Shown here one piece after another: positions 7,954 through 16,179 of a DNA stretch of 64,000 nt. A program made the translations under genes and the position numbers. The stretch lies in NCBI RefSeq assembly GCF_007676705.1, contig NZ_VEBF01000003.1:558001-622000 (forward strand), in the 5' to 3' direction. Origin of the DNA: Paenibacillus xylanexedens (lineage in GTDB: Bacteria > Bacillota > Bacilli > Paenibacillales > Paenibacillaceae). Below the pieces are notes generated by a model. The model saw nothing but the letters and a program-made list of their open reading frames with translations, made no database searches and was not told the DNA's origin. The first letter of the stretch is position 1. Every line of letters starts with the position of its first letter.

Positions 7954-7999
7954 TTTTCATCCATCCTCTAATTGTAATTGGAATTCTCGTTTTTATAAG

Positions 8000-8053
8000 G
8001 AAACGTTGTTTCTGTATAAAACCATCGTAACCACAATCCACGATCCTGTCAAA
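8000..8053 (-). promoter_or_regulatory. SDR promoter with TetR-type operator
   Basis: On the minus strand TTGACA (8053-8048), a 17-nt spacer and TACGAT form a promoter. Just downstream, 8000-8012 is the palindrome GAAAC-GTT-GTTTC. The same 13-bp palindrome with a different centre occurs downstream of the regulator promoter at 8156-8168. Confidence 0.65.
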
Positions 8054-8111
8054 TAATAATTGTTAAATTTGAAATTAGAACATGGTGCTTCTTTTCTTAA
8101 TTCGGATTAAA

Positions 8112-8168
8112 TTGACGTTAGCCCGCGTAAAACAGTAGAATGACCTTAAGAAACGGAAACGTAGTTTC
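8112..8168 (+). promoter_or_regulatory. TetR-gene promoter with matching operator
   Basis: TTGACG, an 18-nt spacer and TAGAAT (ending near 8140) form a promoter, followed by GAAAC-GTA-GTTTC at 8156-8168. Both this operator and the one at 8000-8012 read GGAAACGTwGTTTCTGT and sit just after the transcription start, the expected place for a repressor. Confidence 0.65.
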
Positions 8169-8203
8169 TGTTGAACAACAATACGGTTACGAGGATGAAA
8201 TCA

Positions 8204-8863
8204 ATGAAGGATCATAATTCAGGTTCCACGGAATCTGCACATACAGTAACGACCTTTCAGCAAGCCAGACTCCAGCACTCGGATAATCTGCGGCAAAATA
8301 TTGTGCATGCTGCTGCTGCTTTACTGCAAGAGCATGGACCAGAGGCCGTCACGGTACGCCGTGTTGCTGAACGCATGGAGTGTTCCACCAAAATCATATA
8401 TAACCTGTTCGGGAAAAAAGAAGGGTTAGCCAAACATCTATATTTCGAGGGATGTTCTCTTATGGCCCAGTATTTTGAAGCTATACCCCGACAAGCGTCG
8501 TTCGAACAATATTTCCGTGATCTGGCCTACGTCTACTGGGACTTCGGCATTTCGCAATCCAGCTTCTATCAGCTGATGTTCGGAGGTTCTTTTTCCGAAT
8601 TCAAACCGGATGGAGAGACCTTGCAGGGAACAGCGACTGCACTGAAGCAAGTATCTGCCCTGGTGGAGATAGCCATTGAACAGGGAATGATTCAGGTGCA
8701 AGATCCCCTGCTTGCGGTACGAATGATCTGGGCTCCTTTACACGGTGTTATTCATCTGTACTTGGGAGGTCATATTGAGAGCGAAGAAGCTGCCAGAACC
8801 CTCTATGATCATACGGTATCGATGGTCATACACTCCCTTTTGAGTACATCTGCAAATGGATAA
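8204..8863 (+). CDS. TetR/AcrR family transcriptional regulator
   Basis: About 219 residues. The N-terminal HTH reads LRQNIVHAAAALLQEHGPEAVTVRRVAERMECSTKIIYNLFGKKEGLAKHLY, a textbook TetR DNA-binding domain. The C-terminal ligand domain (YWDFGISQSSFYQLMFGG, ALVEIAIEQGMIQ, MIWAPLHGVIHLYLGGHI) resembles the TetR_C_13-type ligand fold with its WAxxHGxxxL signature. Two upstream in-frame starts exist (TTG 8171, ATG 8195), but only the ATG at 8204 has a GAGG site at proper spacing. It is divergent from the SDR gene and shares a twin operator with it, so it very likely represses both; the effector is unknown. Confidence 0.88.
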   Translation: MKDHNSGSTESAHTVTTFQQARLQHSDNLRQNIVHAAAALLQEHGPEAVTVRRVAERMECSTKIIYNLFGKKEGLAKHLYFEGCSLMAQYFEAIPRQASFEQYFRDLAYVYWDFGISQSSFYQLMFGGSFSEFKPDGETLQGTATALKQVSALVEIAIEQGMIQVQDPLLAVRMIWAPLHGVIHLYLGGHIESEEAARTLYDHTVSMVIHSLLSTSANG

Positions 8864-8911
8864 GCATGGAGTCGGTGCTGTATTTGAAGCTTTTAGAAGA
8901 TAAACGAAAAA

Positions 8912-8951
8912 GGAGCAGGTCCATTGGCGTAATGCGCCTAGGACATGCTCC
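8912..8951. terminator. Bidirectional intrinsic terminator
   Basis: GGAGCA and TGCTCC arms (8912-8917, 8946-8951) with GTCC/GGAC and an inner GGCG/CGCC stem are flanked by AAAAA on the left and TTTCCTTTG on the right. It separates the convergent TetR and luciferase-like genes. Confidence 0.7.
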
Positions 8952-8994
8952 TTTCCTTTGTTCACTATCTATAACCATATTGATTTACAGCTGA

Positions 8995-10056
8995 TTAACG
9001 TGCCTCTTGGTTCTCGGCTTCCCAACGTGCAATTTCCTTGCGCACGATTGGAGCGACCTCTTTACCAAGCAGTTCAATTGCTCTCATTACCTCGTTATGC
9101 GGCATGGTGCCGAGGGGGGTGTGTAACATGAAGCGAGTAATGCCGACTTCTTTGCGCAGGTAAATAATTTTCTGAGCTACCGTCTCCACATCACCTACAT
9201 ACAATGCACCTTCAAGGCTGCGCGCCGCATCAAATGTCGCACGGCTATAGTGTCCCCAGCCACGTTCACGGCCCAGTATGTTCATAACCGCTTGAGCTGG
9301 CGGGAAGAATTTCTCCACGGCTTCGTCTGTTGTATCGGCAATGAAGCCGTGAGAGTGAGAAGCAACGGTCAACTTGGAAGCATCATGTCCCGCATGTGCA
9401 GCTGCTTTCTTGTACAGTTCCACCAATGGTGCGAATTGTACCGGACGGCCACCGATAATGGCAAGCACCAGTGGCAAACCGAGCAATCCTGCACGAACTA
9501 CGGACTCCTGATTACCGCCACTGCCAATCCATACCGGAAGTTTCTCCTGTACAGGGCGCGGGTAGATGCCCAGATTGTTAAAGGAAGGGCGATGTTTGCC
9601 TTCCCAGGTTACTTTTTCCGAATCACGCAGTTTGAGCAGTAAATCCAGTTTCTCGTCGAATAGTTCATCATAATCGTTCAGATCATAGCCGAATAGTGGG
9701 AACGATTCGATAAATGATCCCCGCCCTGCCATAATCTCTGCACGCCCATTCGAAATGCCGTCCAGTGTCGCGAAATCCTGATATACCCTTACCGGATCAT
9801 GCGATGACAGCACCGTTACCGCACTCGTCAGGCGAATATTCTTCGTCTGTGAAGCTGCGGCTGCCAGAATGACAGCTGGTGATGAAGCCGCGTAGTCAGC
9901 ACGATGATGTTCCCCCACGCCGTATACATCCAGACCCACCTGATCTGCCAAAACAATCTCTTCAACGACATCGCGAATGCGCTGCGCATGACTGATAAGC
10001 TCTCCTGTTTTTACATCCGGATTCGTCTCCACAAATGTACTAATTCCTATTTCCAT
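8995..10056 (-). CDS. LLM class flavin-dependent oxidoreductase
   Basis: A 353-residue luciferase-like monooxygenase fold starting MEIGISTFVETNPDVKTGEL. Typical family segments are GVGEHHRADYAASSPAVILAAAA, TSAVTVLSSHDPVRVYQDFATLD, IMAGRGSFIESFPLFGY, WIGSGGNQESVVRAG and YVGDVETVAQKI. These bacterial enzymes use reduced FMN to oxidise or reduce small molecules; the real substrate is unknown. An ORF extension of 13 codons exists, but GGGAGG lies 9 nt before the ATG at 10056, so that start is chosen. It is preceded by its own upstream region and a hairpin terminator of the methyltransferase gene, so it is probably monocistronic. Confidence 0.88.
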   Translation of the reverse strand: MEIGISTFVETNPDVKTGELISHAQRIRDVVEEIVLADQVGLDVYGVGEHHRADYAASSPAVILAAAASQTKNIRLTSAVTVLSSHDPVRVYQDFATLDGISNGRAEIMAGRGSFIESFPLFGYDLNDYDELFDEKLDLLLKLRDSEKVTWEGKHRPSFNNLGIYPRPVQEKLPVWIGSGGNQESVVRAGLLGLPLVLAIIGGRPVQFAPLVELYKKAAAHAGHDASKLTVASHSHGFIADTTDEAVEKFFPPAQAVMNILGRERGWGHYSRATFDAARSLEGALYVGDVETVAQKIIYLRKEVGITRFMLHTPLGTMPHNEVMRAIELLGKEVAPIVRKEIARWEAENQEAR

Positions 10057-10163
10057 TGTCTGTTCCTCCCTGGTATGAAGCGATCCGTTGTCCATCTAAC
10101 CTATTGTAAGTAGATCACCTTTTGTTATGTATCTTAATATTGAACTATTTTGATAAAAAACAC

Positions 10164-10191
10164 AAGTACCCTCTGTTTCCAGAGGGCACTT
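10164..10191 (-). terminator. Intrinsic terminator of the methyltransferase gene
   Basis: CCCTCTG-TTTC-CAGAGGG with flanking AAGT/ACTT arms forms a near-perfect hairpin. On the minus strand it is followed by GTGTTTTTT, directly after the methyltransferase stop. Confidence 0.8.
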
Positions 10192-10197
10192 TTATGA

Positions 10198-11010
10198 TTA
10201 TTTCTTTCTCCCAATGTACAGCAGGTGCGACGAGATTCCCAATATGGAAGGATCTTTGGCCGCTTCAATCATATATTGCATGAGTTCATCATACTCGCCG
10301 CGTTCTTGCCAGTGTTGTAGCTGCTCGTCCGTGAGCATCGCTCTAAGGCTCGATGAACCAATCAAATCAACAGTTTCGAAGTTGTGCTGTTCCATGAAGG
10401 GCGTAACGTCCTGAATATTAAAATAGTATGCTCCCGTAAATCGTCCTTGATCCTGATGATCGAATATACCCTTTTCCACAAAAGAACGGATTGCTCCCAT
10501 ATGGTCATTTGGCTTCCAATGCTGCGGAGATTGTAACGAATTGATACTCATGCGCATTCGACTCTGCATCGCTATATACACCATGCCCCCCGGCTTGGTC
10601 ACACGATACAACTCCTGCACAGCAGCCACACGCTCCTCATCTGTCTGCAGGTGATACAACGGCCCCAGCATGAGGGACGCATCATAAGTCTCGTCAGCAA
10701 TACCGGAGAGCGAAGTCGCATCGAGAACATGGAATCCATTGAATTGCTGTGTCAAACCGAACTCTTGAGCCTTTTGCCGTGCAGTATCTACGGAGGACGG
10801 TGTCAGATCAGATAAAGTAACCTGGTACCCCAGTTTCGCCAGCTCCATGGCATACTTCCCCGGCCCAGCGCCATTATCCAGAATATGACCGTTGGCAGGA
10901 AGATACTCTTTGATGTAATGCATGTTAATGATGAATTCAATCGGTTCCCGCTCCAATCTCCCCCACTCATCAAACCCGGAATAATATTTAATAATATGAT
11001 CTCTCTTCAT
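10198..11010 (-). CDS. Class I SAM-dependent methyltransferase
   Basis: About 270 residues starting MKRDHIIKYYSGFDEWGRLE. The SAM-binding motif I is HILDNGAGPGKYAMELAKLGYQVTLSDLT; an acidic loop follows (FHVLDATSL) and motif IV is YDASLMLGPLYHL, with ELYRVTKPGGMVYIAM as the post-motif. It resembles small-molecule methyltransferases (Methyltransf_11 type). The rest carries no substrate-revealing motif. A 12-residue upstream extension lacks a convincing ribosome binding site; the ATG at 11010 has AGGTG nearby. It is flanked by terminators on both sides, so it is a single-gene unit. Confidence 0.85.
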   Translation of the reverse strand: MKRDHIIKYYSGFDEWGRLEREPIEFIINMHYIKEYLPANGHILDNGAGPGKYAMELAKLGYQVTLSDLTPSSVDTARQKAQEFGLTQQFNGFHVLDATSLSGIADETYDASLMLGPLYHLQTDEERVAAVQELYRVTKPGGMVYIAMQSRMRMSINSLQSPQHWKPNDHMGAIRSFVEKGIFDHQDQGRFTGAYYFNIQDVTPFMEQHNFETVDLIGSSSLRAMLTDEQLQHWQERGEYDELMQYMIEAAKDPSILGISSHLLYIGRKK

Positions 11011-11112
11011 CGCTCTGACACCTGCCTTTTCTGATATGTAGACCACCCAAGCATGTTCAAAAATTAAATTCCAACCAGTATATATCTACTAAATATTTCC
11101 TGTCAAACAAAA

Positions 11113-11149
11113 AAACGTTCAATTCCCTTGGATACGGAACTGAACGTTT
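11113..11149 (-). terminator. Intrinsic terminator of phnA
   Basis: A 14-bp stem (AAACGTTCAATTCC with GGAACTGAACGTTT, one wobble) is followed on the minus strand by TTTTTTTG, immediately after the phnA stop. Confidence 0.85.
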
Positions 11150-11161
11150 CTCGATCTTATC

Positions 11162-11503
11162 TTATATCTTTTTCACAAACTCGGATTTCAGCTTCATCGC
11201 ACCCAAACTGTCAATCTTGCAATCAATATCATGATCCCCATCAATCAGGCGGATATTCTTCACTTTCGTACCCTGTTTGACCACGAGTGAGCTGCCTTTT
11301 ACCTTCAGATCTTTAATGACCGTAACGGTATCGCCATCACTTAGCACATTTCCGTTGGCATCACGGATTACTTTTGCATCCTCTGCATTCTCATTTTCCC
11401 CTTCTGGAGACCATTCATGCGCGCACTCCGGGCAAACCAACAGGTTACCATCCTCGTACGTGTACTCAGAATTACATTTCGGGCAGTTAGGCAAATTAGA
11501 CAT
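11162..11503 (-). CDS. phnA: PhnA/YjdM family zinc-ribbon protein
   Basis: A 113-residue protein starting MSNLPNCPKCNSEYTYEDGN. Two CxxC pairs (CPKC and CPEC) form the N-terminal zinc ribbon. The C-terminal half (VIRDANGNVLSDGDTVTVIKDLKVKGSS, VKQGTKVKNIRLIDGDHDIDCKID) is the PhnA SH3-like domain. E. coli YjdM, formerly PhnA, is 111 residues, so the length fits. Despite the name, it has no proven role in phosphonate use. An in-frame extension of 27 codons exists upstream, but a GGAGAG site 10 nt before the ATG at 11503 and the family length support this start. Confidence 0.93.
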   Translation of the reverse strand: MSNLPNCPKCNSEYTYEDGNLLVCPECAHEWSPEGENENAEDAKVIRDANGNVLSDGDTVTVIKDLKVKGSSLVVKQGTKVKNIRLIDGDHDIDCKIDSLGAMKLKSEFVKKI

Positions 11504-11735
11504 ATGTATTAAACTCTCCATTCTACGATTGGCTTTCCCGCAAGTATACGGGATTTCGGCGGTATGTTCCATACGCTTGCTCACTGCATGAATGGATTTA
11601 AACCAAATTTAAGGTTCATGCCTCCCTCACTTTAAGGGTAACTACTTATGATGTAACTATTAGATACGCACTACAAATGCATGAAATTCTGGTGAAATTC
11701 ACTATATTTTTCTGATATCAAAGGAGTGCCTACTC

Positions 11736-12887
11736 ATGTCTTCATATGTTTTTCCGGTGCAAGCGGCATTTGCTATATTTGTCGTCGCGGCCATGTTTTT
11801 GCTGGTGCCGTGGTTGATCTATGGTTATCGTAAGGACGGCTTCTTTAGTTGGTCGCGGTTTGGCATCAGCTTTTCCTTTATCTTTTATATTCTGGCTGCC
11901 TACTGCCTTGTCATTCTCCCGTTTCCGACTACGCGAGATACCTGTGCACAGCAAGCTGCTGACACGATCTACTATAATCTGGTTCCATTCACTTTTGTTA
12001 AAGACATCATGAAGGAAACACCCGTTGTATGGTCTCAGCCATCCAGCTATCTCAGCATGATTCAGGGCAGAGCCTTTCTGCAAGTTCTATTTAACGTCCT
12101 GCTTCTCATGCCGCTAGGTGTATATATCCGTTATTTTTTTCAAAAGAGATCGTTCTGGAAATATGCTCTACTGGGTGGCTTGGGGCTTTCCTTATTCTTC
12201 GAGATCACTCAAATCACCGGATTCTACGGGTATTACAACTGTCCCTATCGCTTGTTTGATGTAGATGATCTGTTATTGAACACTTCAGGAACAGTGCTTG
12301 GATTTGTCACAGCTCCCATTCTACTCGCTTTGTTTCCATCCCAAGCAAGTATCCAGGCGAAAAGTGAGCAGATCGTGGAGCAAAATCGCGTGTATCCCGT
12401 ACCACAACTGCTTGCATTGCTTATCGACGGTGCGGTAGTCGTGCTGATTACCAATGTGTTGTCCATCTTCACCCCGTCCGATGTAATTCAAGAAGCACTG
12501 AATACATCCATCGCGATGGTCATCGTACTGTTCTTCATTCCATGGGTACGGAGCGGAACAACACCAGGCTCAGCTATTCTGCGCTTCCGATATGTGAATC
12601 GCCAGAGCGGCTCACCGACCATCGAATCATTATTTAAAAGACTGCTCGCACTTTACACGCCGTGGTTCGTGATTACAATCATCCGCTGGGTCAATGACTA
12701 TGCCTTCACCAGTAATCAGGATGTAATGCTCCGGCCTTATCAAATATTGCTTTCCCTAGGAACAGTCGGTGTCTATATGTTGGTCTATGCCGTGCTCTTC
12801 ATTCATGTCTTCATTGTGCTGTTCTCCCGTGGGAAACGTTCCTTCTACTTCGATGAGGTATCCCGCACGCGAGCCTCTCGTAAATAG
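11736..12887 (+). CDS. VanZ-like and RDD domain fusion membrane protein
   Basis: A 383-residue polytopic protein. Residues 1-205 form a VanZ-like domain: several hydrophobic helices with VILPFP, NVLLLMPLGVYI, GLGLSLFFEITQITGFYG and FDVDDLLLNTSGTVLGF, the family signature. Residues ~225-380 form an RDD domain (LLALLIDGAVVVLI, PGSAILRFRYV, two or three further helices). VanZ homologues are linked to low-level teicoplanin resistance, and RDD proteins to ion transport or membrane stress; neither role is shown here. An AAGGAG site precedes the ATG. It is divergent from phnA and convergent with the carboxylesterase gene, so it stands alone. Confidence 0.87.
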   Translation: MSSYVFPVQAAFAIFVVAAMFLLVPWLIYGYRKDGFFSWSRFGISFSFIFYILAAYCLVILPFPTTRDTCAQQAADTIYYNLVPFTFVKDIMKETPVVWSQPSSYLSMIQGRAFLQVLFNVLLLMPLGVYIRYFFQKRSFWKYALLGGLGLSLFFEITQITGFYGYYNCPYRLFDVDDLLLNTSGTVLGFVTAPILLALFPSQASIQAKSEQIVEQNRVYPVPQLLALLIDGAVVVLITNVLSIFTPSDVIQEALNTSIAMVIVLFFIPWVRSGTTPGSAILRFRYVNRQSGSPTIESLFKRLLALYTPWFVITIIRWVNDYAFTSNQDVMLRPYQILLSLGTVGVYMLVYAVLFIHVFIVLFSRGKRSFYFDEVSRTRASRK

Positions 12888-12931
12888 TTAACATGTCTGT
12901 TAAGCACTAAGCTTCCATGCACTGGCATCAG

Positions 12932-12976
12932 AAAAAGGCGCCTTCCACTTATACATAATGGAGTCGCCTTCTTTTT
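12932..12976. terminator. Bidirectional terminator between VanZ-RDD and esterase genes
   Basis: AAAAAGGCG...CCA pairs with TGG...CGCCTT; the right side is followed by CTTTTT and the left side by an A tract. It serves two convergent genes. Confidence 0.75.
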
Positions 12977-12979
12977 GAA

Positions 12980-14437
12980 CTACAGACCCAGTAACTTACG
13001 CTTGGATGCTTCAGGATCATGCACAACTTCAATCTCATGGTTGAAGATCAGTGTCGCGCGATCCTGCTCATAAGCTGGCCAGTTCACACCTGCAACCTCA
13101 GGTTTGCCATTCTTGGCAAAGGAAATCCATGCATCCTGTACCTTTAGAGCAAGTACCGACGCAGCTTCGTCGGGCTCCGCATTCATGAATTTAAGGACAT
13201 GCAGTGTATTGAACACAAAGAACATTTCGATGCTGTGAATTGCTCTTTTCAACAGGGGATGTTCCGGCATGACCCAATCAAATCGATACATCCACACGGG
13301 GGCATACTTCTGCTGTGCCGCAGCATATTGCAGCGATGACCGCCAGAAGAACATATCGGTCATAACTTGAGCTTGTCCATCAGCCGTTTTCGGATAACTG
13401 TCCGCGATGGATACCCGATTCTGCAGATCTGGTGTCATAAAGTCTACGCCCTGAACCATATCGATTTCTTTTGAATACGGTACATGCGGCTGGATGAACA
13501 GTGCACCCTCGTGCAATGTCGTACCAATCAGCACCGGGATGTCCTGTGCTGATCCTTCGCTCACCGCCTGGAGTGGAATCTGTGGAAGTATCTCCCCATC
13601 CAATACAGGTTGGAATAATAATGCCATGCCTGCTCCGCTCTGCTGTTTGACCGTTTCACCAGCTGCAATAATCTGCTCTACAGGGATTGTACTTAGCTTC
13701 TGCAGATTATCCCGGTCCACGCCAAGAATCTTCAGCATCCCTTCCCGCATTGCTGAAGCTTGCTCTGCCGGCATGAATTGTGAAGCACCGCTCTCCATAA
13801 TGGCACGATGGAAGAGTCCTTTGGCCGCTGGCATCGCCATCAACGCCGCAATACTCATGCTGCCTGCTGATTCGCCGAACACCGTAACCTGGTCCGGGTT
13901 ACCACCAAAAGCAGAGATATTGTCCTTCACCCATTGTAACGCCGCAACCTGATCCAGCAGACCTGCATTGGATACAAATGAATCATCCAATGGGGCCATG
14001 TGAAGGAAACCCAAAGGTCCGAGTCGGTAGTTGATTGTCACAACGATGACCTCACCCCGAACCGCTAACTGCGTACCATCATACATAGGCTGGCTACCTG
14101 AACCTGATACGAAAGAGCCGCCGTGAATCCATACCATGACCGGCAGTGGTTCCGCGCTTTTTTCCTTAGGCGCCCAGATGTTCAGATATAGACTATCTTC
14201 TGACTCATTCGGAAGTTTTGTCAGGCCTTCTGGTTGATGATTTCGAGGTTGTATATTCTCAGGTCCAAATTGAGTGGCCTGTCGTATTCCATCCCATGAT
14301 TCGGGCTGTTCCGGAGCCTGGAAACGTAATTCACCTACTGGGGGTTTCGCATAGGGAATGCCCTTCCATACGCTTGCACCATGCAAAAGCTCGCCTTGAA
14401 CTGTACCGTACTTCGTTGCAACTTGAAGTTCTCTCAT
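12980..14437 (-). CDS. Type-B carboxylesterase (para-nitrobenzyl esterase-like)
   Basis: A 485-residue alpha/beta hydrolase of the carboxylesterase/cholinesterase family. Family blocks are GIPYAKPPVGELRFQAPE near residue 27, EDSLYLNIWAP (80-90), the oxyanion loop WIHGGSFVSGSGS (103-115), and the nucleophile elbow FGESAGS with Ser190. The catalytic acid and His lie in less conserved C-terminal sequence. No signal peptide, so it is cytosolic like B. subtilis PnbA, which hydrolyses small aryl and alkyl esters. The ATG start at 14437 reads MRELQVATKYGTVQG, as in homologues. It is convergent with the VanZ-RDD gene. Confidence 0.92.
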   Translation of the reverse strand: MRELQVATKYGTVQGELLHGASVWKGIPYAKPPVGELRFQAPEQPESWDGIRQATQFGPENIQPRNHQPEGLTKLPNESEDSLYLNIWAPKEKSAEPLPVMVWIHGGSFVSGSGSQPMYDGTQLAVRGEVIVVTINYRLGPLGFLHMAPLDDSFVSNAGLLDQVAALQWVKDNISAFGGNPDQVTVFGESAGSMSIAALMAMPAAKGLFHRAIMESGASQFMPAEQASAMREGMLKILGVDRDNLQKLSTIPVEQIIAAGETVKQQSGAGMALLFQPVLDGEILPQIPLQAVSEGSAQDIPVLIGTTLHEGALFIQPHVPYSKEIDMVQGVDFMTPDLQNRVSIADSYPKTADGQAQVMTDMFFWRSSLQYAAAQQKYAPVWMYRFDWVMPEHPLLKRAIHSIEMFFVFNTLHVLKFMNAEPDEAASVLALKVQDAWISFAKNGKPEVAGVNWPAYEQDRATLIFNHEIEVVHDPEASKRKLLGL

Positions 14438-14755
14438 ATGCCGCTTCTACTTCCTCTCCATGAATAAGGTTAGACTACCGATTAATAAGTTAATGTGACT
14501 TATTTGAGTATAGTTTGTACGAACACCCATTTACAACTTTACCCAGTATTATGTACTCCTACTACGTTTCACGTGGAACTTTATGGGGCAGATGTTCGTA
14601 AAAGTGAGGTGAAAATGAACTATCCATCCTTTGATTTGATGCACATCAACAGATGCACACCAAAAAGGCCACCCTTAGAGCAACATCATCAAGTCTAACT
14701 CATCTTAATGACATTGACTCTTAGAATGCCCCTTTCTCGTTGACTATCCGAATAA
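14438..14755. other. Intergenic region without recognisable gene
   Basis: About 320 bp between the esterase start and the metallophosphoesterase stop. The right end presumably holds the esterase promoter. A 67-codon plus-strand ORF (14495-14698) has no convincing ribosome binding site or protein-like composition. I see no strong hairpin or repeat here. Confidence 0.5.
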
Positions 14756-15841
14756 CTACCCTTCTACAGGATAATGCACCGTAAACTCAGCACCCTCAAT
14801 CCATTCGCCCGTAACAAAGTTCCGTCCCTTCACAACAACTCGATCCTTATAAATCTCAACATGAAGTCCTTCACTGCCCTCCAGATGCTCATCCTGATCT
14901 GTCCAGAGATAACCTACAGACGAAGCATTGAACATCGTTGGCATGTGGCCTGCACCATCGTACATTGTATGCTGCGCCTCTAACTGCCAATGGGTATGAC
15001 CTGAAAAGAGAATCGCTTGCGGATATTTGGCGAGGACAGTCTTGAGTTCCGCATCCTGATTCACCCCATACCATCCCTGTTCCTTCAACGAACCAGCTAC
15101 CGTATCCATAAGCGGTTGGTGCAAGAACAGGAAGATGGGATGATCCGACGTTGCACGTTCAGACAATTTCGCCTCCAGCCACTTCAACTGTTCAGCCGAC
15201 ATATCACAATCCTTCGGATGAGGTTGCTCAGTGCCCAAGAAAATATAATGATACCCGTCGATCCAGTGATCGTGGTAGGAACCCTTCATGCCGGTTGTCG
15301 CTTCAAAATCACTCAATCGACGTTGCCATAACCCGGCGATTGTAATGGACTGAGCTTCCTCTGACATATCCTGACCCTCCTGATCCGAAGGTGCGGCAGA
15401 CAACGTATAAGTTCCACCTGATAACTGCCCAATTAGTGCAGCTGATTCAGCAGCGGTTTGTTTTTGAACCAGCTCCATATCTGTCTCTTGCTCCAACAAC
15501 TCGGCTACTTCATCCTCTTTCATCTCAAGCAACACGATCGGCGGATCTTGCCATACCACGGCTCCAATATCATGATTACCTACCGTGTACCGGATATCGG
15601 GCAAGCGCTCCGCATGTTGCTTCCATATACGTTGCAACTCACGGTACTCGCTCGGCAGACCTCGATCCGTCACATCGCCCACATGCATAATCCCACTGCT
15701 ACCCTGACTATACGTGGCCATATCAGCAAGTGCCAGCTCCAAATGTCGGTTATGAATGTGGTCTGCCTCATCCCGTACATGCGTATCTGTAATGACTTGG
15801 AAGGTAGCAAGAGGTTGCTCAGGTGTATGTTCATTTTTCAT
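14756..15841 (-). CDS. Calcineurin-like metallophosphoesterase
   Basis: A 361-residue cytosolic phosphoesterase. The five metal-binding blocks are visible: ITDTHV (D-x-H), HVGDVTDRG, VGNHDIG, FLFLHQP and FSGHTHW. The domain is of the Icc/CpdA or phosphodiesterase type that hydrolyses phosphomono- or diesters with two metal ions. It lacks a signal peptide. Its start overlaps the SMR gene stop by one base (TGATG), placing it last in a chain of coupled genes with the SMR transporter and HAD hydrolase, and downstream of an ABC importer. This context hints at, but does not prove, use of an imported phosphoester. Confidence 0.88.
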   Translation of the reverse strand: MKNEHTPEQPLATFQVITDTHVRDEADHIHNRHLELALADMATYSQGSSGIMHVGDVTDRGLPSEYRELQRIWKQHAERLPDIRYTVGNHDIGAVVWQDPPIVLLEMKEDEVAELLEQETDMELVQKQTAAESAALIGQLSGGTYTLSAAPSDQEGQDMSEEAQSITIAGLWQRRLSDFEATTGMKGSYHDHWIDGYHYIFLGTEQPHPKDCDMSAEQLKWLEAKLSERATSDHPIFLFLHQPLMDTVAGSLKEQGWYGVNQDAELKTVLAKYPQAILFSGHTHWQLEAQHTMYDGAGHMPTMFNASSVGYLWTDQDEHLEGSEGLHVEIYKDRVVVKGRNFVTGEWIEGAEFTVHYPVEG

Positions 15842-16179
15842 CAGGAATCACTCCATTTCAGTCCAATAATGCCAATCAGAATAAAACCGATCCAGACCAT
15901 CGACGTGAGCCGCAGACGTTCACCAAAATAGTAATGCCCCACGATGCCAATAAGCGTAATGCCCACGCCAGACCAGATCGCATATGCCACAGCCAGCGGC
16001 ATATACTTCACTGCAAAGTTGAGAAAGGTAAAGCTTGCGCCATAACAGACAAACATCAACACCGAAGGCCATAACCGCGAGAATCCATCCGATACTTTCA
16101 GCAAAATGGTAGCGCTAAGCTCCAGCACGATGGCCATTGCCAGTAGTACCCAGCCCAAGTAAGCATGACTGTTCGTCAT
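15841..16179 (-). CDS. Small multidrug resistance (SMR) family transporter
   Basis: 112 residues with four hydrophobic helices. The membrane-embedded Glu20 in AIVLELSATILLK is the essential SMR proton/drug-binding residue. Other family landmarks are KYMPLAVAYAIWSGVG (the helix 3 signature) and GERLRLTSMVWIGFILIGIIGLK at the end. Typical SMR proteins are 105-115 residues and work as antiparallel or paired dimers exporting cationic drugs or guanidinium; the substrate here is open. It overlaps the HAD gene by ATGA upstream and the metallophosphoesterase downstream, so it is translationally coupled to both. Confidence 0.9.
   Translation of the reverse strand: MTNSHAYLGWVLLAMAIVLELSATILLKVSDGFSRLWPSVLMFVCYGASFTFLNFAVKYMPLAVAYAIWSGVGITLIGIVGHYYFGERLRLTSMVWIGFILIGIIGLKWSDS

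Noticed and set aside
14495..14698. Plus-strand 67-codon ORF upstream of the metallophosphoesterase
   Set aside because: No convincing ribosome binding site, and the composition (His/Cys/Thr mix) is not protein-like.
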